From an uncultured Alphaproteobacteria bacterium (lineage in GTDB: Bacteria > Pseudomonadota > Alphaproteobacteria > Caulobacterales > Caulobacteraceae), in contig CAIVVM010000040.1 of assembly GCA_903909375.1 (NCBI GenBank), positions 1-64,000 of the forward strand: DNA of 64,000 nucleotides. The letters are read 5' to 3'. The notes beneath the pieces were generated by a model. It saw nothing but the letters and a program-made list of their open reading frames with translations. It had not been told where the DNA came from and ran no database searches. Shown here in pieces: positions 43,780 to 55,808 of this stretch. The translations under genes and the position numbers were made by a program. How positions within the stretch are numbered: the first letter of the stretch is position 1; each line of letters begins with the position of its first letter.

Positions 43780-44584
43780 GCGGTTCGACTGGACCAATCT
43801 CGGCCTGCGCATTGCGTCGGCTGCAGTGTTGATCCCTGCGGCCCTGGCCGCGACCTGGTTTGGCGGGTGGCCCTATCTCGTCATGATCGCCATCGCCGTG
43901 GCGCTGCTTTCGATCGAGTGGGGCGGGATGAGCGCGCCTGTGGCGCCCACCCGGGTTGCGGCGGCCGTCGCCGCTGCCGTGCTGGTAGCGGTCTTCGTCG
44001 GCTATCGAGGCCACATGATCTCCGCCTGGAGCGCAATTCCGGTCATGGCGGTGCTGGCGGCCGTTATCGCCCGGGGGGTGGCCGAACGCCCGACCGATGC
44101 GGCTTTCGGTGTGCTTTATCTCGCGCCTGCCGCGCTCTGCCTGGTGTGGCTGCGGGATACGCAGCAGGGTGTGTGGTGGACGATGATGTTGTTCGCGACC
44201 ACCTGGGCCGCCGATATCGGCGCATTCGCGGTGGGAAGCGCTCTGAAGGGCCCCAAGCTGTGGCCACGGTTCTCGCCCAACAAGACCTGGTCCGGATTTG
44301 CAGGCGGGCTGGTGGCGGCGATGCTGGCCGGGAGCCTCATGGCCGCCTTGCCCTTTTTCCAGCTGAATATCTATGCAGCGGCGGGCATCGGGCTGGCGGT
44401 CGGATTGGCGACCATGGCCGGTGACCTGTGGGAATCCGCCCTCAAGCGCCGTTTCGGGGTAAAGGACTCGGGAGACCTCATTCCGGGGCATGGCGGACTG
44501 CTCGACCGCGTGGATGGCTTGATGTTCGCTGTTGTCGTGATGGCCGCCCTGCGCCTGGCGAACGAGTTGGGGTGGGGAAGTTGA
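43739..44584 (+). CDS. cdsA: Phosphatidate cytidylyltransferase
   Basis: '[36 protein letters not shown]', '[35 protein letters not shown]'. Confidence 0.94.
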   Translation: MARSPPITSLPPVRRFDWTNLGLRIASAAVLIPAALAATWFGGWPYLVMIAIAVALLSIEWGGMSAPVAPTRVAAAVAAAVLVAVFVGYRGHMISAWSAIPVMAVLAAVIARGVAERPTDAAFGVLYLAPAALCLVWLRDTQQGVWWTMMLFATTWAADIGAFAVGSALKGPKLWPRFSPNKTWSGFAGGLVAAMLAGSLMAALPFFQLNIYAAAGIGLAVGLATMAGDLWESALKRRFGVKDSGDLIPGHGGLLDRVDGLMFAVVVMAALRLANELGWGS

Positions 44585-45768
44585 GCCTGCCCCGCAAGGT
44601 CACGGTCCTGGGATCTACCGGGTCTATCGGCGTTTCGACGCTTGAGGTGTTCGAACTGGCCGGGCTCGAACTGGATGTGGTGGGCCTGACGGCCGGGCGA
44701 AACGCCGCAAAGCTCGCGGAGCAGGCCCTGCGGTGGCGGCCACAGGTCGCGGTGATCGAGGATGAGCGTGGGCTTCCGGAGTTACGGGATCGACTGAAGG
44801 GCTCCGGGATTCGCGTCGAGGCCGGCGCTCAATCGATCGTGGACGTCGCCTCGGCAGATGCCCAGTGGGTGATGTCAGCCATCGTGGGTTTCGCGGGCCT
44901 GGCGCCGACTTTGGCCGCGGCCAGAGCCGGCGCGATTGTGGCGTTGGCGAACAAGGAGAGCCTGGTTTGCGCCGGGCCTTCGTTGCTTCGCACGGCGAGG
45001 CTGGCCGGCGGGATGATCATTCCTGTTGATTCCGAGCACTCCGCGATCTTCCAGGTTCTGGATCCGTCTGCCGCGACCCATGTAAAGCGACTGATCCTGA
45101 CATCATCAGGCGGTCCGTTCCGGGATGCCTCGCATGCGGAGATGGCCGCGGCGACGCTGGAGCAGGCCCTGGCCCATCCGAATTTTTCGATGGGCGCCAA
45201 GATTTCGATCGATTCCGCGACCATGATGAACAAGGGTCTTGAGGTGATCGAGGCCGCGTACCTGTTTTCCATGCCGCCCGAACGGATCGAAGTCCTGGTT
45301 CACCCGCAGCAGATCATTCACAGCCTTGTCGAGTATGCCGACGGCTCGACGCTGGCTCAGCTCGGCCCGCCGGATATGCGGCCGCCGATCGCGTGCGCCT
45401 TTGCCTGGCCGGATCGCTTGCCCTGGCCTGCGAAGTCGCTGGATCTGGTCACGGCCGGACCTCTCACCTTTCAGGCCCCGGACCCGGTGCGGTTCCCGGC
45501 GCTGACGATCGCCAAGGATGCGCTGACCGCAGGTGGACGTGCGCCCGCTGCTATGAATGCGGCCAATGAACGTGCGGTTGCGGCCTTCCTCGACCGGCGT
45601 ATCAGGTTTCTGGACATCCCCCGTGTGGTGAGGGAGACTCTGGAGCGCATGGATCGCGTTACGGATCGATCACACAACGACTCAGACGCCGTCGAGTCGG
45701 CGCGAAACACCGACGCCGAAGCCCGCCGCATGGCGGACGAGGTTGTGTCCGGCCAGTTCGCGGCCTGA
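44581..45768 (+). CDS. dxr: 1-deoxy-D-xylulose-5-phosphate reductoisomerase
   Basis: '[18 protein letters not shown]', '[11 protein letters not shown]', 'DSEHSAIFQ', 'SGGPFRDA'. TTG start overlapping the cdsA stop; the ORF-track start (44428) is too early. Confidence 0.94.
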   Translation: MSLPRKVTVLGSTGSIGVSTLEVFELAGLELDVVGLTAGRNAAKLAEQALRWRPQVAVIEDERGLPELRDRLKGSGIRVEAGAQSIVDVASADAQWVMSAIVGFAGLAPTLAAARAGAIVALANKESLVCAGPSLLRTARLAGGMIIPVDSEHSAIFQVLDPSAATHVKRLILTSSGGPFRDASHAEMAAATLEQALAHPNFSMGAKISIDSATMMNKGLEVIEAAYLFSMPPERIEVLVHPQQIIHSLVEYADGSTLAQLGPPDMRPPIACAFAWPDRLPWPAKSLDLVTAGPLTFQAPDPVRFPALTIAKDALTAGGRAPAAMNAANERAVAAFLDRRIRFLDIPRVVRETLERMDRVTDRSHNDSDAVESARNTDAEARRMADEVVSGQFAA

Positions 45769-45784
45769 GGAGCAGACAAGCCCA

Positions 45785-46999
45785 ATGGAAATGATTCAGG
45801 GGTTTCTGATCGCGGCGGTCGCGTTCCTGCTGGTGCTGGGCATCGTGGTCACCGTCCATGAACTGGGCCATTTTCTGGCTGCCAAGGCGTTCGGCACCAA
45901 GATCGACCGGTTTTCCATCGGGTTCGGGCAGGCCATAGCATCCTGGCGCGACAAGTCGGGCGTCGACTGGCGGATCGGCTGGTTGCCGATCGGAGGCTAT
46001 GTCCGCTTTGCCGGCGACGACAACGCCGCCAGCATTCCTGACGCCGAGGATCTGGCGACCATGCGTCGCGACCTGATCGATCAGGGCCGCGGCGCGGAGA
46101 TCGACCGGTATTTCCATTTCAAGCCCGTCTACCAGCGCGCCATTATCGCCGCGGCCGGTCCGGCGGCGAACTTCCTGCTGGCGATCGCGATATTCGCCGT
46201 GTTCCTGTCGACGCTGGGGGAGTGGGTGGTGCCCGCCCGGATCGCCCAGGTTGAAGCCGGTTCCCCTGCGGCCGCAGCCGGCCTGCGACCGGGCGACCTG
46301 ATCCTCAAGGCTGATGGTCGTCGGGTCGTTCGGTTCGACGATGTGGCGGAAGTCGTCAGTGTGCGGGCCAATGTTCCGATCACCTTTGTTGTGGATCGGG
46401 GGGGGCGCGAGGTCGTGCTCACCGCGACGCCACGCTGGCAACTGCGGAACGATCCCGTCGGAGGGCCGCAGAGGATCGGCGTGCTCGGCATCCGGCCCGA
46501 GCAGTCGAGCGACGACTTTGTGAATGTTCGCTACAATCCGATCGAAGCCGTCCAGCGGGGCGCCCAGCGCACCTGGCACACGCTGGAGACCACGGTTTTC
46601 TACCTCGGGCGTATGATCACCGGCCAGGTGAGCGCCGACCAGCTTCGCGGGCCGTTGGGAATTGCGACCGTCACCAAGAACGTGGCGACCCTCGGCAACG
46701 ACAGTTCCGACGGGTTTCTTGAGAACCTTGGCCGCTCGGCCTTGAACCTTGCACAGCTGGTTGCGGTGCTTTCTGTCAGCATCGGCTTCATGAACCTGCT
46801 ACCCGTCCCGGTTCTGGATGGTGGCCATTTGCTGTTTTATGCCTATGAAGCCGTCTTTCGTCGCCCTCTTGCCGCCAAGGTTCAGGCGGCAGGGTACCGC
46901 GTGGGCCTTGCACTCGTTCTCGGATTGATGTTGTTCGCAACCTGGAACGATTTGCAGCGCCTGCATGTGTTCAAACTGATCGGCGGCCTATTCTCCTAG
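45785..46999 (+). CDS. rseP: RIP metalloprotease RseP (site-2 protease)
   Basis: 'VTVHELGHFLAAKAFG', PDZ 'GSPAAAAGLRPGDLILKADGRRV', 'NLLPVPVLDGGHLLFY'. Confidence 0.95.
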   Translation: MEMIQGFLIAAVAFLLVLGIVVTVHELGHFLAAKAFGTKIDRFSIGFGQAIASWRDKSGVDWRIGWLPIGGYVRFAGDDNAASIPDAEDLATMRRDLIDQGRGAEIDRYFHFKPVYQRAIIAAAGPAANFLLAIAIFAVFLSTLGEWVVPARIAQVEAGSPAAAAGLRPGDLILKADGRRVVRFDDVAEVVSVRANVPITFVVDRGGREVVLTATPRWQLRNDPVGGPQRIGVLGIRPEQSSDDFVNVRYNPIEAVQRGAQRTWHTLETTVFYLGRMITGQVSADQLRGPLGIATVTKNVATLGNDSSDGFLENLGRSALNLAQLVAVLSVSIGFMNLLPVPVLDGGHLLFYAYEAVFRRPLAAKVQAAGYRVGLALVLGLMLFATWNDLQRLHVFKLIGGLFS

Positions 47000-47028
47000 G
47001 CGCGTTCGTCCCTCAACCGGCTGATTCG

Positions 47029-49467
47029 ATGTTCCAGACCCGCGCTTCCCGCGCTGCGCTTGTTTCCGGCCTCGCCCTGCTGCTGGGCTCCGCCGCCGTT
47101 GTTGCGCCCGGACTCGCCTTCGCCCAGGCGGAGCGAACGGGCGTGATCCAGCGCATCCTCGTCCAGGGCAACGAACGGATCGAGCAGTCGACGGTGGTGT
47201 CTTACCTGCCCGTATCACCCGGCGAACCGGTGGACGCGGCCAGGATCGACCTGGCGCTGAAGGCGCTGTTCCGCACCGACCTCTTCTCGGATGTGAAGAT
47301 CGATTTCCGGAACGGCGATCTGGTTGTCACGGTGGTGGAAAACCCGATCATCAATCGCGTGATCTTCGAGGGCAACAAGGGCCTGAAGGAAGACAAGCTG
47401 CGCGACGAGGTGACGGTCCGCCCCCGCGGTATCTTCACGCGCTCGAAAGTTCAGGGTGACGTTCAGAGGATCGTGGAACTCTATCGCCGTTCGGGCCGGA
47501 TCTCGGCCAATGTGACGCCGCAGATCATCGAGCTGCCGCAGAAGCGGGTCGATCTGATCTTCGCGATCGAAGAGGGTCCGAAGAGCGGGATCCTGTCGGT
47601 CAACATTCTCGGGAACAAGGCGTTCTCGGACAACGACCTGCGCGACGTCGTGGTCACGGAAGAGACGCGCTGGTTCAAGTTCTTCTCCAACAATGCCAAC
47701 TATGATCCTGACCGGCTGGAGTACGACAAGGAACAGCTGCGCAAGCACTACCGGAACCGTGGCTACTACGATTTCCGGGTGACCTCGGCTGTGGCGGAAC
47801 TGGCGCCGGACAAGAATGGCTTTGTCATCACCTATACGGTCGACGAAGGCCCCCGCTACAAGTTCGGCAAGGTCCAGGTGGAGACCGAGCTTCAGAAACT
47901 CGACAAGACGGTTCTGGAGTCGCTTCTGGTGGTCCGCTCGGGCCAGGTTTACCAGGATGAACAGATCGAGCAGGCGACGGACGCCCTTACGTTCGCCGCC
48001 GGCGCTGCAGGCTTCGCGTTTGTGGATGTCCGCCCGCGCTATACGCCGGATCGCGACAAGGGCGTGGTCGATGTGACCTTCTCGGTCCGCGAAGGCCCGC
48101 GGGTCTATGTCGACCGGATCGATATCGTCGGCAACAATCAGACCCTGGATTATGTGATCCGGCGCGAGATGAGCGTGGTCGAGGGCGATGCCTACAATCG
48201 CGCCCTGGTGGATCGCTCGAAACGCCAGATCCGGTCATTGGGCTTCTTCAAGGAAGTCGACATCACCGAGGTTCCCGGAACCTCGCCGGACAGGACCTCG
48301 CTCCAGGTCAAGATCGAGGAGCAGCCGACCGGCGAGCTGTCCTTCAGCGCTGGCTATTCATCCGTGGACCAGCTGGTTCTGGACCTTGGCATCACCCAGC
48401 GAAACTTCAGGGGTCGCGGACAGGACGTCCGGGCGCGGGTGTCGGTGGGCTCCCTGCGCCAGCAGCTGGATTTCTCGTTCACCGAGCCGCGGTTCCTCAG
48501 CCGCGATGTGGCCGCTGGCGTGGATGTCTACGGCTACCGGTATGATCTCTCGGAGTTCTCCTCCTACAAGACCACCACCTTCGGGACGACCTTCCGCGCC
48601 AACTTCCCGCTTGGGATCGATAGCCGTGGGGCGGTGCGCTACACCCTGCGTCAGGACGATATCCAGATTGATGGCCTGCTCTGCGACCCTTCACAGGGTG
48701 TGGTGCTTTCGGCCTCGCTCTGCGAGCAGGTGGGCAAGCGTATCACCTCGCTGGTCGGATACGGTGGTCGCCTGGATCGCCGAAACGACTATCTGAACCC
48801 GACGCGGGGCTACTACGTCGACATCAACCAGGACCTTGCGGGTCTCGGCGGGGATGTGAGCTTCCTGCGCACGGATCTCGAGGCCGGGTGGTTCTACGGG
48901 ATCACCAAGGACTTCATCTTCTCGGCGGTGGGTTCGGCGGGCTATGTCGTCGGCTGGGGCGGCGACAATGTCCGGATCAACGACCGCTACTACAAGGGCG
49001 GCCTGAACTTCCGGGGCTTCGAAACGGCGGGTATCGGTCCCCGGGACCTCTCCCTGCAGCGCGCCGACGCCCTGGGCGGCAAGGCCTTTGCCATCGGCAC
49101 GGTCGAATTGACGGTGCCGACCTTCCTGCCGGAGCAGTATGGGATCAAGGCGGCGGTCTTCAGCGACTTCGGCACCCTCGGTCTGCTGGACAAGGCCGAT
49201 CGAAACTATCGCGCGGGTGATCTGGATTGCGTCAGCCCGCAGATTATCGACCCGTCGGATCCGACCCGAACCATCAATAATCCCGCCATTCCGGGTACGC
49301 GGAACACCTGTATCCGCGATAATCTGTCCCTGCGCGCCTCTGCCGGGGTCAGCATATTCTGGAAGTCGCCCATGGGCCCGATCCGGTTCGATTTCAGCAG
49401 GGTTCTGGCCAAGGAAATCTATGACCGGAAGGAAACCTTCCGATTCTCCACTTCAACCAGGTTCTAG
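47029..49467 (+). CDS. bamA: Outer membrane protein assembly factor BamA
   Basis: POTRA repeats ('RILVQGNERIEQSTVVSYL') and C-terminal beta-barrel ending 'FRFSTSTRF'. Confidence 0.96.
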   Translation: MFQTRASRAALVSGLALLLGSAAVVAPGLAFAQAERTGVIQRILVQGNERIEQSTVVSYLPVSPGEPVDAARIDLALKALFRTDLFSDVKIDFRNGDLVVTVVENPIINRVIFEGNKGLKEDKLRDEVTVRPRGIFTRSKVQGDVQRIVELYRRSGRISANVTPQIIELPQKRVDLIFAIEEGPKSGILSVNILGNKAFSDNDLRDVVVTEETRWFKFFSNNANYDPDRLEYDKEQLRKHYRNRGYYDFRVTSAVAELAPDKNGFVITYTVDEGPRYKFGKVQVETELQKLDKTVLESLLVVRSGQVYQDEQIEQATDALTFAAGAAGFAFVDVRPRYTPDRDKGVVDVTFSVREGPRVYVDRIDIVGNNQTLDYVIRREMSVVEGDAYNRALVDRSKRQIRSLGFFKEVDITEVPGTSPDRTSLQVKIEEQPTGELSFSAGYSSVDQLVLDLGITQRNFRGRGQDVRARVSVGSLRQQLDFSFTEPRFLSRDVAAGVDVYGYRYDLSEFSSYKTTTFGTTFRANFPLGIDSRGAVRYTLRQDDIQIDGLLCDPSQGVVLSASLCEQVGKRITSLVGYGGRLDRRNDYLNPTRGYYVDINQDLAGLGGDVSFLRTDLEAGWFYGITKDFIFSAVGSAGYVVGWGGDNVRINDRYYKGGLNFRGFETAGIGPRDLSLQRADALGGKAFAIGTVELTVPTFLPEQYGIKAAVFSDFGTLGLLDKADRNYRAGDLDCVSPQIIDPSDPTRTINNPAIPGTRNTCIRDNLSLRASAGVSIFWKSPMGPIRFDFSRVLAKEIYDRKETFRFSTSTRF

Positions 49468-49472
49468 AAAAC

Positions 49473-50153
49473 ATGACGTCAAAAACGATCCTCGCGGCCG
49501 GATATGCGGCAGCCCTTGTTCTCTCAGGCGCGACCTCGGCGATGGCCCAGGCGCCGGCCGCCCCCGCGCCCTTGCCGCCGCCCCAGGTGACGCACGGCGC
49601 GGCGATCCCCGGCGTGTGTGTGTTTTCAGGCGACCGCGCCATCGGCCAATCGACCGTGGGCCGCTTCGTTTTCACCCGCCTCCAGCAGTTGACCCAGCAG
49701 GCCAGCGCCGAGGTCAGCGCTGAGGAAACGACGCTGAACACGGACGCCAAGGCGCTCGACGGCCAGCGCGGCACGCTCGACCAGAGCGCATTCGAATCCC
49801 GCGCCGCCGCCATCCAGGTGCGGGCCAACGCTCTGCAGCGCAAGGTTCAGCAGCGAAATGCCGAGATGCAGCGCACGCAGGAGAAGGCGCTTGGCCGTCT
49901 CAGCGATGAGATCGCGCCGCTGGTTCGCGCCAGCTATCAGGCCAAGGGCTGTTCGATGCTGGTCAATCGTGAAGCGCTCACGCTGGATCTGGCAAACCCC
50001 GCGATGGACATCACGCCGCAGGTGGTGACGGCGCTCAACGCCAAGATCACCCAGTTCACGTTTGATCGTGAACGGCTGGATCAGGCGGCTGCGGCCCCGG
50101 CTGCGCCGCGTCCGGCTGCGCCCGCCGCCCCGGCCGCCGCGCCGCGCCGCTAA
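49473..50153 (+). CDS. OmpH/Skp-family periplasmic chaperone
   Basis: Signal peptide, coiled-coil Skp-like body, Ala/Pro-rich C-terminus, position between bamA and lpxD. Confidence 0.85.
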   Translation: MTSKTILAAGYAAALVLSGATSAMAQAPAAPAPLPPPQVTHGAAIPGVCVFSGDRAIGQSTVGRFVFTRLQQLTQQASAEVSAEETTLNTDAKALDGQRGTLDQSAFESRAAAIQVRANALQRKVQQRNAEMQRTQEKALGRLSDEIAPLVRASYQAKGCSMLVNREALTLDLANPAMDITPQVVTALNAKITQFTFDRERLDQAAAAPAAPRPAAPAAPAAAPRR

Positions 50154-50194
50154 GCGCCGAATTGCAGGGTCGGGCGGGAGCTCGAGAGCCAACC

Positions 50195-51211
50195 ATGCCC
50201 GACCCGAGATTCTTTGAGGACCTGGGGCCCATCACCCTGAGCGAACTGGCGGAGGTGACTGGCGCCTGCCTGTCCGTTGCGGCGGCTGCCGCGTCGCGGG
50301 TGGATCGGGTGGCCGTGCTCTCTCACGCCGGTCCCGGTAGCGTGACCTTCCTGATGGACCGACGGTTTGGCGATACCCTCGCCGCCGCACGACCGAGCGC
50401 CTGCTTTCTCCCGCCGGATCTGGCGGATCATGTTCCGCCGGGTTGTGTAGCGCTGTCGACGTCAAATCCGCAGGCCGCGTACGCTCTCGCGGCCCATCGG
50501 TTGCATCGGCCGAGGCCTGGCGGCGCATCGCCGGTCGCACCGGATGCGTTGCTCGAAACCGGGGTTGTGCTGGCGCCGGGCGTGGTCGTGGGACCCGGCG
50601 CGCAGATCGGTCGCAACACCCGGATCGGGGCCAACAGCGTGATCGGTCCCGGCGTCACGATCGGACGCGACTGCGAGATCGCGGCGAACGTCACCATCGG
50701 TTTTGCCCTGATTGGCGATCGGGTGCGGATTCTCGCCGGCGCGGTAATCGGCGAGCCCGGCTTCGGGGTGACAGCCGGTCCGAAAGGCCTGATGGATATT
50801 CCCCAGCTTGGGCGGGTGATCCTGCAGGACGGGGTCACCATCGGCGCCAACACCACTGTCGACCGCGGGGCCTATGACGACACGGTGATCGGCGAGAACA
50901 CCAAGATCGACAACCTTGTGCAGATCGCCCACAACGTCCGGGTGGGTCGCAACTGTGTCATGGCTGGGCAGGCGGGCATCGCGGGCAGTGTGAACATCGG
51001 AGACGGCGTCCAGTTTGGCGGTCGTGCAGGCGTGGCGGATCATTTGACCATCGGCTCCGGCGCTCGGGTGGGCGCGGCGGCAGGGGTCATGAAGGATATT
51101 CCGCCGGGCGAAACCTGGGGCGGGATGCCAGCGCGACCGATCCGTCAATGGCTCAAGGAAACGGCATGGCTCGCCCGTATGGCGAGCCGTAGGGGCGGGG
51201 GACAGGCATGA
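50195..51211 (+). CDS. lpxD: UDP-3-O-(3-hydroxyacyl)glucosamine N-acyltransferase
   Basis: Left-handed beta-helix hexapeptides '[39 protein letters not shown]...[29 protein letters not shown]'. Confidence 0.95.
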   Translation: MPDPRFFEDLGPITLSELAEVTGACLSVAAAAASRVDRVAVLSHAGPGSVTFLMDRRFGDTLAAARPSACFLPPDLADHVPPGCVALSTSNPQAAYALAAHRLHRPRPGGASPVAPDALLETGVVLAPGVVVGPGAQIGRNTRIGANSVIGPGVTIGRDCEIAANVTIGFALIGDRVRILAGAVIGEPGFGVTAGPKGLMDIPQLGRVILQDGVTIGANTTVDRGAYDDTVIGENTKIDNLVQIAHNVRVGRNCVMAGQAGIAGSVNIGDGVQFGGRAGVADHLTIGSGARVGAAAGVMKDIPPGETWGGMPARPIRQWLKETAWLARMASRRGGGQA

Positions 51212-51678
51212 CACGCAGAGCGCCGGCGGCAGAGAATCCCACCGAGATCGACATCACCGAGATCCTGATGCGGATTCCGCATCGGTTTCCGTTCCTGCTT
51301 GTGGATCGCTGTGAGGACTACAAACCCTCGGAGTCGATCGTTGGCATCAAGTGCGTGACGGTGAACGAGCCCTTCTTCCAGGGTCACTTTCCCACCTATC
51401 CGGTGATGCCGGCGGTGCTCCTGATCGAGGCCATGGCCCAGACCGGCGCGGTGCTGATGTCAAAGTCGCTGGACGTAGACACCACGGGCAAGGCGATTTT
51501 CTTCATGTCGGCCGACAACTGTCGGTTCCGCTCGCCGGTGCGGCCGGGCGATGTGGTGCGCATGCCGGTGCGTGTGGTTCGCCATCGGGGCGACGTTTTC
51601 AAGTTCGCAGGCCAGGCCATGGTGGGCGACAAGGTAGCTGCCGAGTGCGAGTTCGCGGCCATGGTGGTGGAGACCTGA
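51208..51678 (+). CDS. fabZ: 3-hydroxyacyl-[ACP] dehydratase FabZ
   Basis: '[16 protein letters not shown]', '[25 protein letters not shown]'. Confidence 0.95.
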   Translation: MTRRAPAAENPTEIDITEILMRIPHRFPFLLVDRCEDYKPSESIVGIKCVTVNEPFFQGHFPTYPVMPAVLLIEAMAQTGAVLMSKSLDVDTTGKAIFFMSADNCRFRSPVRPGDVVRMPVRVVRHRGDVFKFAGQAMVGDKVAAECEFAAMVVET

Positions 51679-51682
51679 GCGC

Positions 51683-52480
51683 TTGAGCGTAGAGATTCAT
51701 CCCACCGCGATCGTCGCAAAAGGGGCGGAGCTGGCCGACGGTGTCAGCATCGGCCCGTTCTCGATCATCGGCGAGCATGTCCGCATCGGCGCGCGCACCC
51801 AGGTGCTGGCCCATGTGGTGATCGAGAACCGCACGACGATCGGCGAGGATTGCTCCGTCCGGAACTTCTCGAACCTGGGCGGCCCGCCGCACCATACGGG
51901 CTATCGTGGCGAGCCGACCGAACTGGTGATCGGCGATCGCAACAGGATCTGGGAACATGTGACGATGCACATCGCCGCGCCCGGTGGCGAGGGCGTTACG
52001 CGGGTCGGGAACGACGGCTTCTACATGGCCACCAGCCATGTCGGTCATGACTGCGTGGTGGGCGACAATGTGGTGCTTGCCCATTCCGCCACCCTGGGCG
52101 GCCACGTGCAAGTAGGCGACTTCGTCACGGTCAGCGGCCTGGCGGCGGTGCATCAGTTCTGCCGGGTCGGACGCTATTCCTTCATCGGCGGTCTGGCGGC
52201 GGTGACCAAGGATGTCATCCCCTACGGCATGGTCTGGGGCAATCACGCCCACCTTGAGGGTCTGAACCTGGTGGGTCTGAAACGGCGCGATTTCAGCCGC
52301 GAGACCATCGGCGAACTTCGTTCGGCCTATCGCCTGCTGTTTGCTGAGGAAGGCACGCTTCAGGAGCGGGTCGACGACACGGTCGTGACGTTTGGCAAGA
52401 GCGCGCCGGTCATGGAAATCATCGACTTCATTCGCGCCGACGGCAGTCGTCCGCTTTGCCTCCCGGCGCGCGAGATCTGA
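51683..52480 (+). CDS. lpxA: UDP-N-acetylglucosamine acyltransferase
   Basis: '[52 protein letters not shown]...[29 protein letters not shown]'. TTG start. Confidence 0.95.
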   Translation: MSVEIHPTAIVAKGAELADGVSIGPFSIIGEHVRIGARTQVLAHVVIENRTTIGEDCSVRNFSNLGGPPHHTGYRGEPTELVIGDRNRIWEHVTMHIAAPGGEGVTRVGNDGFYMATSHVGHDCVVGDNVVLAHSATLGGHVQVGDFVTVSGLAAVHQFCRVGRYSFIGGLAAVTKDVIPYGMVWGNHAHLEGLNLVGLKRRDFSRETIGELRSAYRLLFAEEGTLQERVDDTVVTFGKSAPVMEIIDFIRADGSRPLCLPAREI

Positions 52481-53319
52481 TGCAGAAGCTGGGCCTGATC
52501 GCCGGCGGCGGAACATTGCCGGTGGAGATCGCCCGGCATTGCGAGCGGTCGGGACGGCCCCTGTTCGTCGTGCGACTGAAGGGCTTCGCGGGCGATGCTC
52601 TCATGCCGTTCACCGGCGCCGAGGTGGGGGTCGCGCAGTTCGGCAAGTGCGTGGACGTTCTGAAGCGCGCCGGGTGCACGACGGTCTGCCTGGCTGGTGA
52701 TGTCGCGCGGCCTGACTTCACCAGCCTGACGCCGGATGTCCGCGGCCTGATGCTGCTGCCCAAGGTCATAGCGGCGGCGCGCAAGGGAGATGACGCCCTG
52801 CTTCGCATGATGGTGGGAGCCTTCGAACAGGCCGGGTTCGAGGTGCTTGGCGCCCACGAGGTTATGGACGACCTCACGCTTCCGGCAGGCCTGCTGGGCG
52901 CGTGCGCGCCAGGCGCGGAGGACCTGGCCGACGCGACCCGCGCCCTGGAAGTCGCCCGCGCGATCGGAAGTCTCGACATTGGTCAGGCTGCCGTGGTCGC
53001 CCGCGGACTGGTGCTGGCGGTGGAGGCCCAGGAGGGCACGGATGCTGTTCTGAAGCGTGTGGCCGAGCTTCCGCCACACCTCAGGGGTCGCCCCGGCAGC
53101 GGGATCGGCGTTCTGGCCAAGGCCCCCAAACCCATTCAGGAAACCCGTGTCGATCTTCCGACCATCGGACTGGAGACCGTACGCGGCGTGGCGCGGGCGG
53201 GCCTTGCCGGGATCGCAGGGGAGGCGGGACGCCTGCTGGTGCTGGATCGCGAGGCGGTCATCGCCCTGGCCGATGAACTGGGAATCTTCATTCTGGGCGT
53301 AAAGTCGGGAACACCGTGA
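52480..53319 (+). CDS. lpxI: UDP-2,3-diacylglucosamine diphosphatase LpxI
   Basis: 'LGLIAGGGTLPVEIARHCERSGRPLFVVRLKGFA' and 'KAPKPIQETRVDLPTIGLETVRGVARAGLAGIAGEAGRLLVLDREAVI'. Confidence 0.94.
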   Translation: MQKLGLIAGGGTLPVEIARHCERSGRPLFVVRLKGFAGDALMPFTGAEVGVAQFGKCVDVLKRAGCTTVCLAGDVARPDFTSLTPDVRGLMLLPKVIAAARKGDDALLRMMVGAFEQAGFEVLGAHEVMDDLTLPAGLLGACAPGAEDLADATRALEVARAIGSLDIGQAAVVARGLVLAVEAQEGTDAVLKRVAELPPHLRGRPGSGIGVLAKAPKPIQETRVDLPTIGLETVRGVARAGLAGIAGEAGRLLVLDREAVIALADELGIFILGVKSGTP

Positions 53320-54476
53320 GCGCGCGGGTGCTCACTGTGATGCTGGTGGCCGCCGAGGCCTCAGGCGATGACCGGGGCGCCGGGCTGGCCCGGGCGCTTA
53401 AACGGCGGCTGGGTGACGGGGTGCGGTTTGTGGGTGTGGGCGGCGCCCGTCTCGCCGCGGAGGGCGTAAAGAGCCCATTCGATATCACGCAGCTCTCGAT
53501 CTTCGGTCTGTGGGAGGGGCTGTTTGCCTATCCCCGCGTGATCCGTCGCGCCGACGAAACCGCAGCCCTGGCCGCGCGGGAGCGACCCGATGTCGCCGTG
53601 TTGATCGATTCCTGGGGCTTCAACCTGCGCGTGGCGCATCGTCTAAAGAAGATGGGCGTGCCGCTTGTAAAGTATGTGGCCCCCCAGGTCTGGGCATCGC
53701 GTCCCGGTCGCGCCAGGACCACGGCACAATGGTTTGATTTGCTCCTGACCATCCATAGCTTCGACGGGCCCGCCTTCGAGGCCGAGGGGCTGGCCGTGGC
53801 TTTCGTGGGTGACGCTACCCTGGCGATCAATTTCTCCACCGCTGACCCGGGGCGTTTGCGCCGTGGGATCGGCGCAGCGCCGGGAGACCAGATCCTGCTG
53901 GTGGCGCCCGGGAGCCGCCCCGTAGAGATTGATCGGGTCATGCCGGCGTTTGAAGACGCCGCGGCGCGACTCAAGGCGGAGCGGCCCGGGCTGCACGTGG
54001 TGGTGCCCGCTGCGCCAACGGTCGCTGCACGGGTGAAGGCGCAGGTCGCAGGCTGGCCGTTCCGGGCTCACGTCGTGGAAGGCGACCAGGCGAAGCGTGA
54101 CGCCATGGTGGCTGCCGATGTTGCGCTGGCGTGCTCGGGAACGGTCACCACGGAACTGGCGCTTGCGGGCTGTCCGATTGTGGTGGGCTATCGTCTTGCG
54201 CCGGCGACCCACGCCATTCTCAAACGTCTGATCCGAACGAAGTGGGTGACGTTGTTCAACATCGCCGCGCGGGATTTCGTGGCGCCCGAAATGATCCAGA
54301 GCGACTGCAATGGCCCGGCATTGGCGCGTGAGATCGCGCTGCGACTGGACGACGCGGAGTTGCGCGCGACGCAGGTGGCGCGGCAAACCGAAGCCTTGCT
54401 GAAAATGGGTCGCGGCGGCCCCGATCCTAACGAGGCCGCCGCGACGGCAGTTCTTGAGCTGATCGGCCGGGCTTAG
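53316..54476 (+). CDS. lpxB: Lipid-A-disaccharide synthase
   Basis: '[19 protein letters not shown]', '[14 protein letters not shown]', '[14 protein letters not shown]'. GTG start. Confidence 0.94.
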   Translation: MSARVLTVMLVAAEASGDDRGAGLARALKRRLGDGVRFVGVGGARLAAEGVKSPFDITQLSIFGLWEGLFAYPRVIRRADETAALAARERPDVAVLIDSWGFNLRVAHRLKKMGVPLVKYVAPQVWASRPGRARTTAQWFDLLLTIHSFDGPAFEAEGLAVAFVGDATLAINFSTADPGRLRRGIGAAPGDQILLVAPGSRPVEIDRVMPAFEDAAARLKAERPGLHVVVPAAPTVAARVKAQVAGWPFRAHVVEGDQAKRDAMVAADVALACSGTVTTELALAGCPIVVGYRLAPATHAILKRLIRTKWVTLFNIAARDFVAPEMIQSDCNGPALAREIALRLDDAELRATQVARQTEALLKMGRGGPDPNEAAATAVLELIGRA

Positions 54477-55753
54477 CGCTTGTCGACGGGCACGAAGCTA
54501 CGGGCAGGGGCGCCGGTGTAGATCTGGCGCGGACGGCCGATCTTCTGCGACGGGTCCTCGATCATTTCCTTCCACTGGGCGATCCAGCCGACGGTGCGCG
54601 CGAGCGCGAACAGCACGGTGAACATCTCCGGCGGGAACCCGAGGGCGCGCAGGGTGATGCCGGAATAGAAATCGACGTTCGGGTAGAGTTTGCGTTCCAC
54701 GAAGTAGGGGTCACTAAGGGCGACCTTCTCGAGCTCCATGGCGACCTGCAGGATCGGATCGTTTTCGGCGCCGACCTCCTTGAGCACCTCATGGCAGGTC
54801 TGTTGCATGACCGTCGCGCGCGGGTCGTAGTTCTTGTAGACCCGGTGACCGAAGCCCATCAGCAGGTAGCGACGATCCTTAACGCCTTGAACAAATTCAG
54901 GAATCTTGTCGACCGTACCGATATCGGTCAGCATGTTGAGGCATTCCTCGTTCGCCCCGCCATGCTTCGGACCCCAGAGCGAGGCGATGCCAGCGGCGAT
55001 ACAGGCGAATGGGTTTGCGCCTGACGAGCCAGCCAGTCGCACGGTCGAGGTGGACGCGTTCTGCTCGTGGTCGGCGTGCAGAATGAAGATCCGGTCCATT
55101 GCCTTCGTCAGGACCGGGTTGGGGACCCAATCCTCGGCAGGCACCGAGAAGCACATGCGCAGGAAGTTCTCGGCATAGGAAAGTTCGTTGCGCGGGAAAA
55201 CGAACGGCTGACCGCGCGAGTATTTGAACGCCCGCGCCGCGATCGTCGGCATCTTGGCGATCATCCGGTGGGCGGAGATCATCCGCTGCGCGGGATCGTT
55301 CACATTGGTGCTGTCGTGATAGAACGCAGACAAGGCGCCGACAGCGCCGGTCATGATCGCCATCGGGTGAGCATCACGCCGGAAGCCCATGAAAAACCGG
55401 TCGAACTGCTCGTGGATCATCGTGTGGTAGGTGATGTTGTGTTCGAACACCTCGAACTCTGGCGCGGTCGGCAGTTCACCGTGCAGGAGGAGGTAACAGA
55501 CCTCCAGGAAGCTCGACTTTTCGGCCAGCTCCATGATCGGGTAGCCACGGTGCAGCAGGATACCGGCATCCCCGTCGATGAAGGTGATCTTGCTCTCGCA
55601 GGACGCGGTAGACATGAAGCCGGGGTCGTAGGTGAACACGTCGGCTTCGGCGTAAAGCTTGCGGATATCCACAACAGCCGGCCCGTCGGTGCCTCGAAGC
55701 ACCGGCAGCTCTACGGTCTTTCCGTCAATTTCAAACTTCGCCGTATTGGCCAT
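54473..55753 (-). CDS. gltA: Citrate synthase
   Basis: '[31 protein letters not shown]', '[44 protein letters not shown]'. Start at MANTAKFE. Confidence 0.97.
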   Translation of the reverse strand: MANTAKFEIDGKTVELPVLRGTDGPAVVDIRKLYAEADVFTYDPGFMSTASCESKITFIDGDAGILLHRGYPIMELAEKSSFLEVCYLLLHGELPTAPEFEVFEHNITYHTMIHEQFDRFFMGFRRDAHPMAIMTGAVGALSAFYHDSTNVNDPAQRMISAHRMIAKMPTIAARAFKYSRGQPFVFPRNELSYAENFLRMCFSVPAEDWVPNPVLTKAMDRIFILHADHEQNASTSTVRLAGSSGANPFACIAAGIASLWGPKHGGANEECLNMLTDIGTVDKIPEFVQGVKDRRYLLMGFGHRVYKNYDPRATVMQQTCHEVLKEVGAENDPILQVAMELEKVALSDPYFVERKLYPNVDFYSGITLRALGFPPEMFTVLFALARTVGWIAQWKEMIEDPSQKIGRPRQIYTGAPARSFVPVDKR

Positions 55754-55808
55754 GTGACCCCCCTTCGCGACTGCGAGATAGAACAACCGTTTGAGCGCTT
55801 ATAACCCT

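Noticed and set aside
50090-50153. Ala/Pro repeat at the end of the Skp-like gene
   Set aside because: Ordinary low-complexity C-terminal tail, not a tandem DNA repeat of interest.
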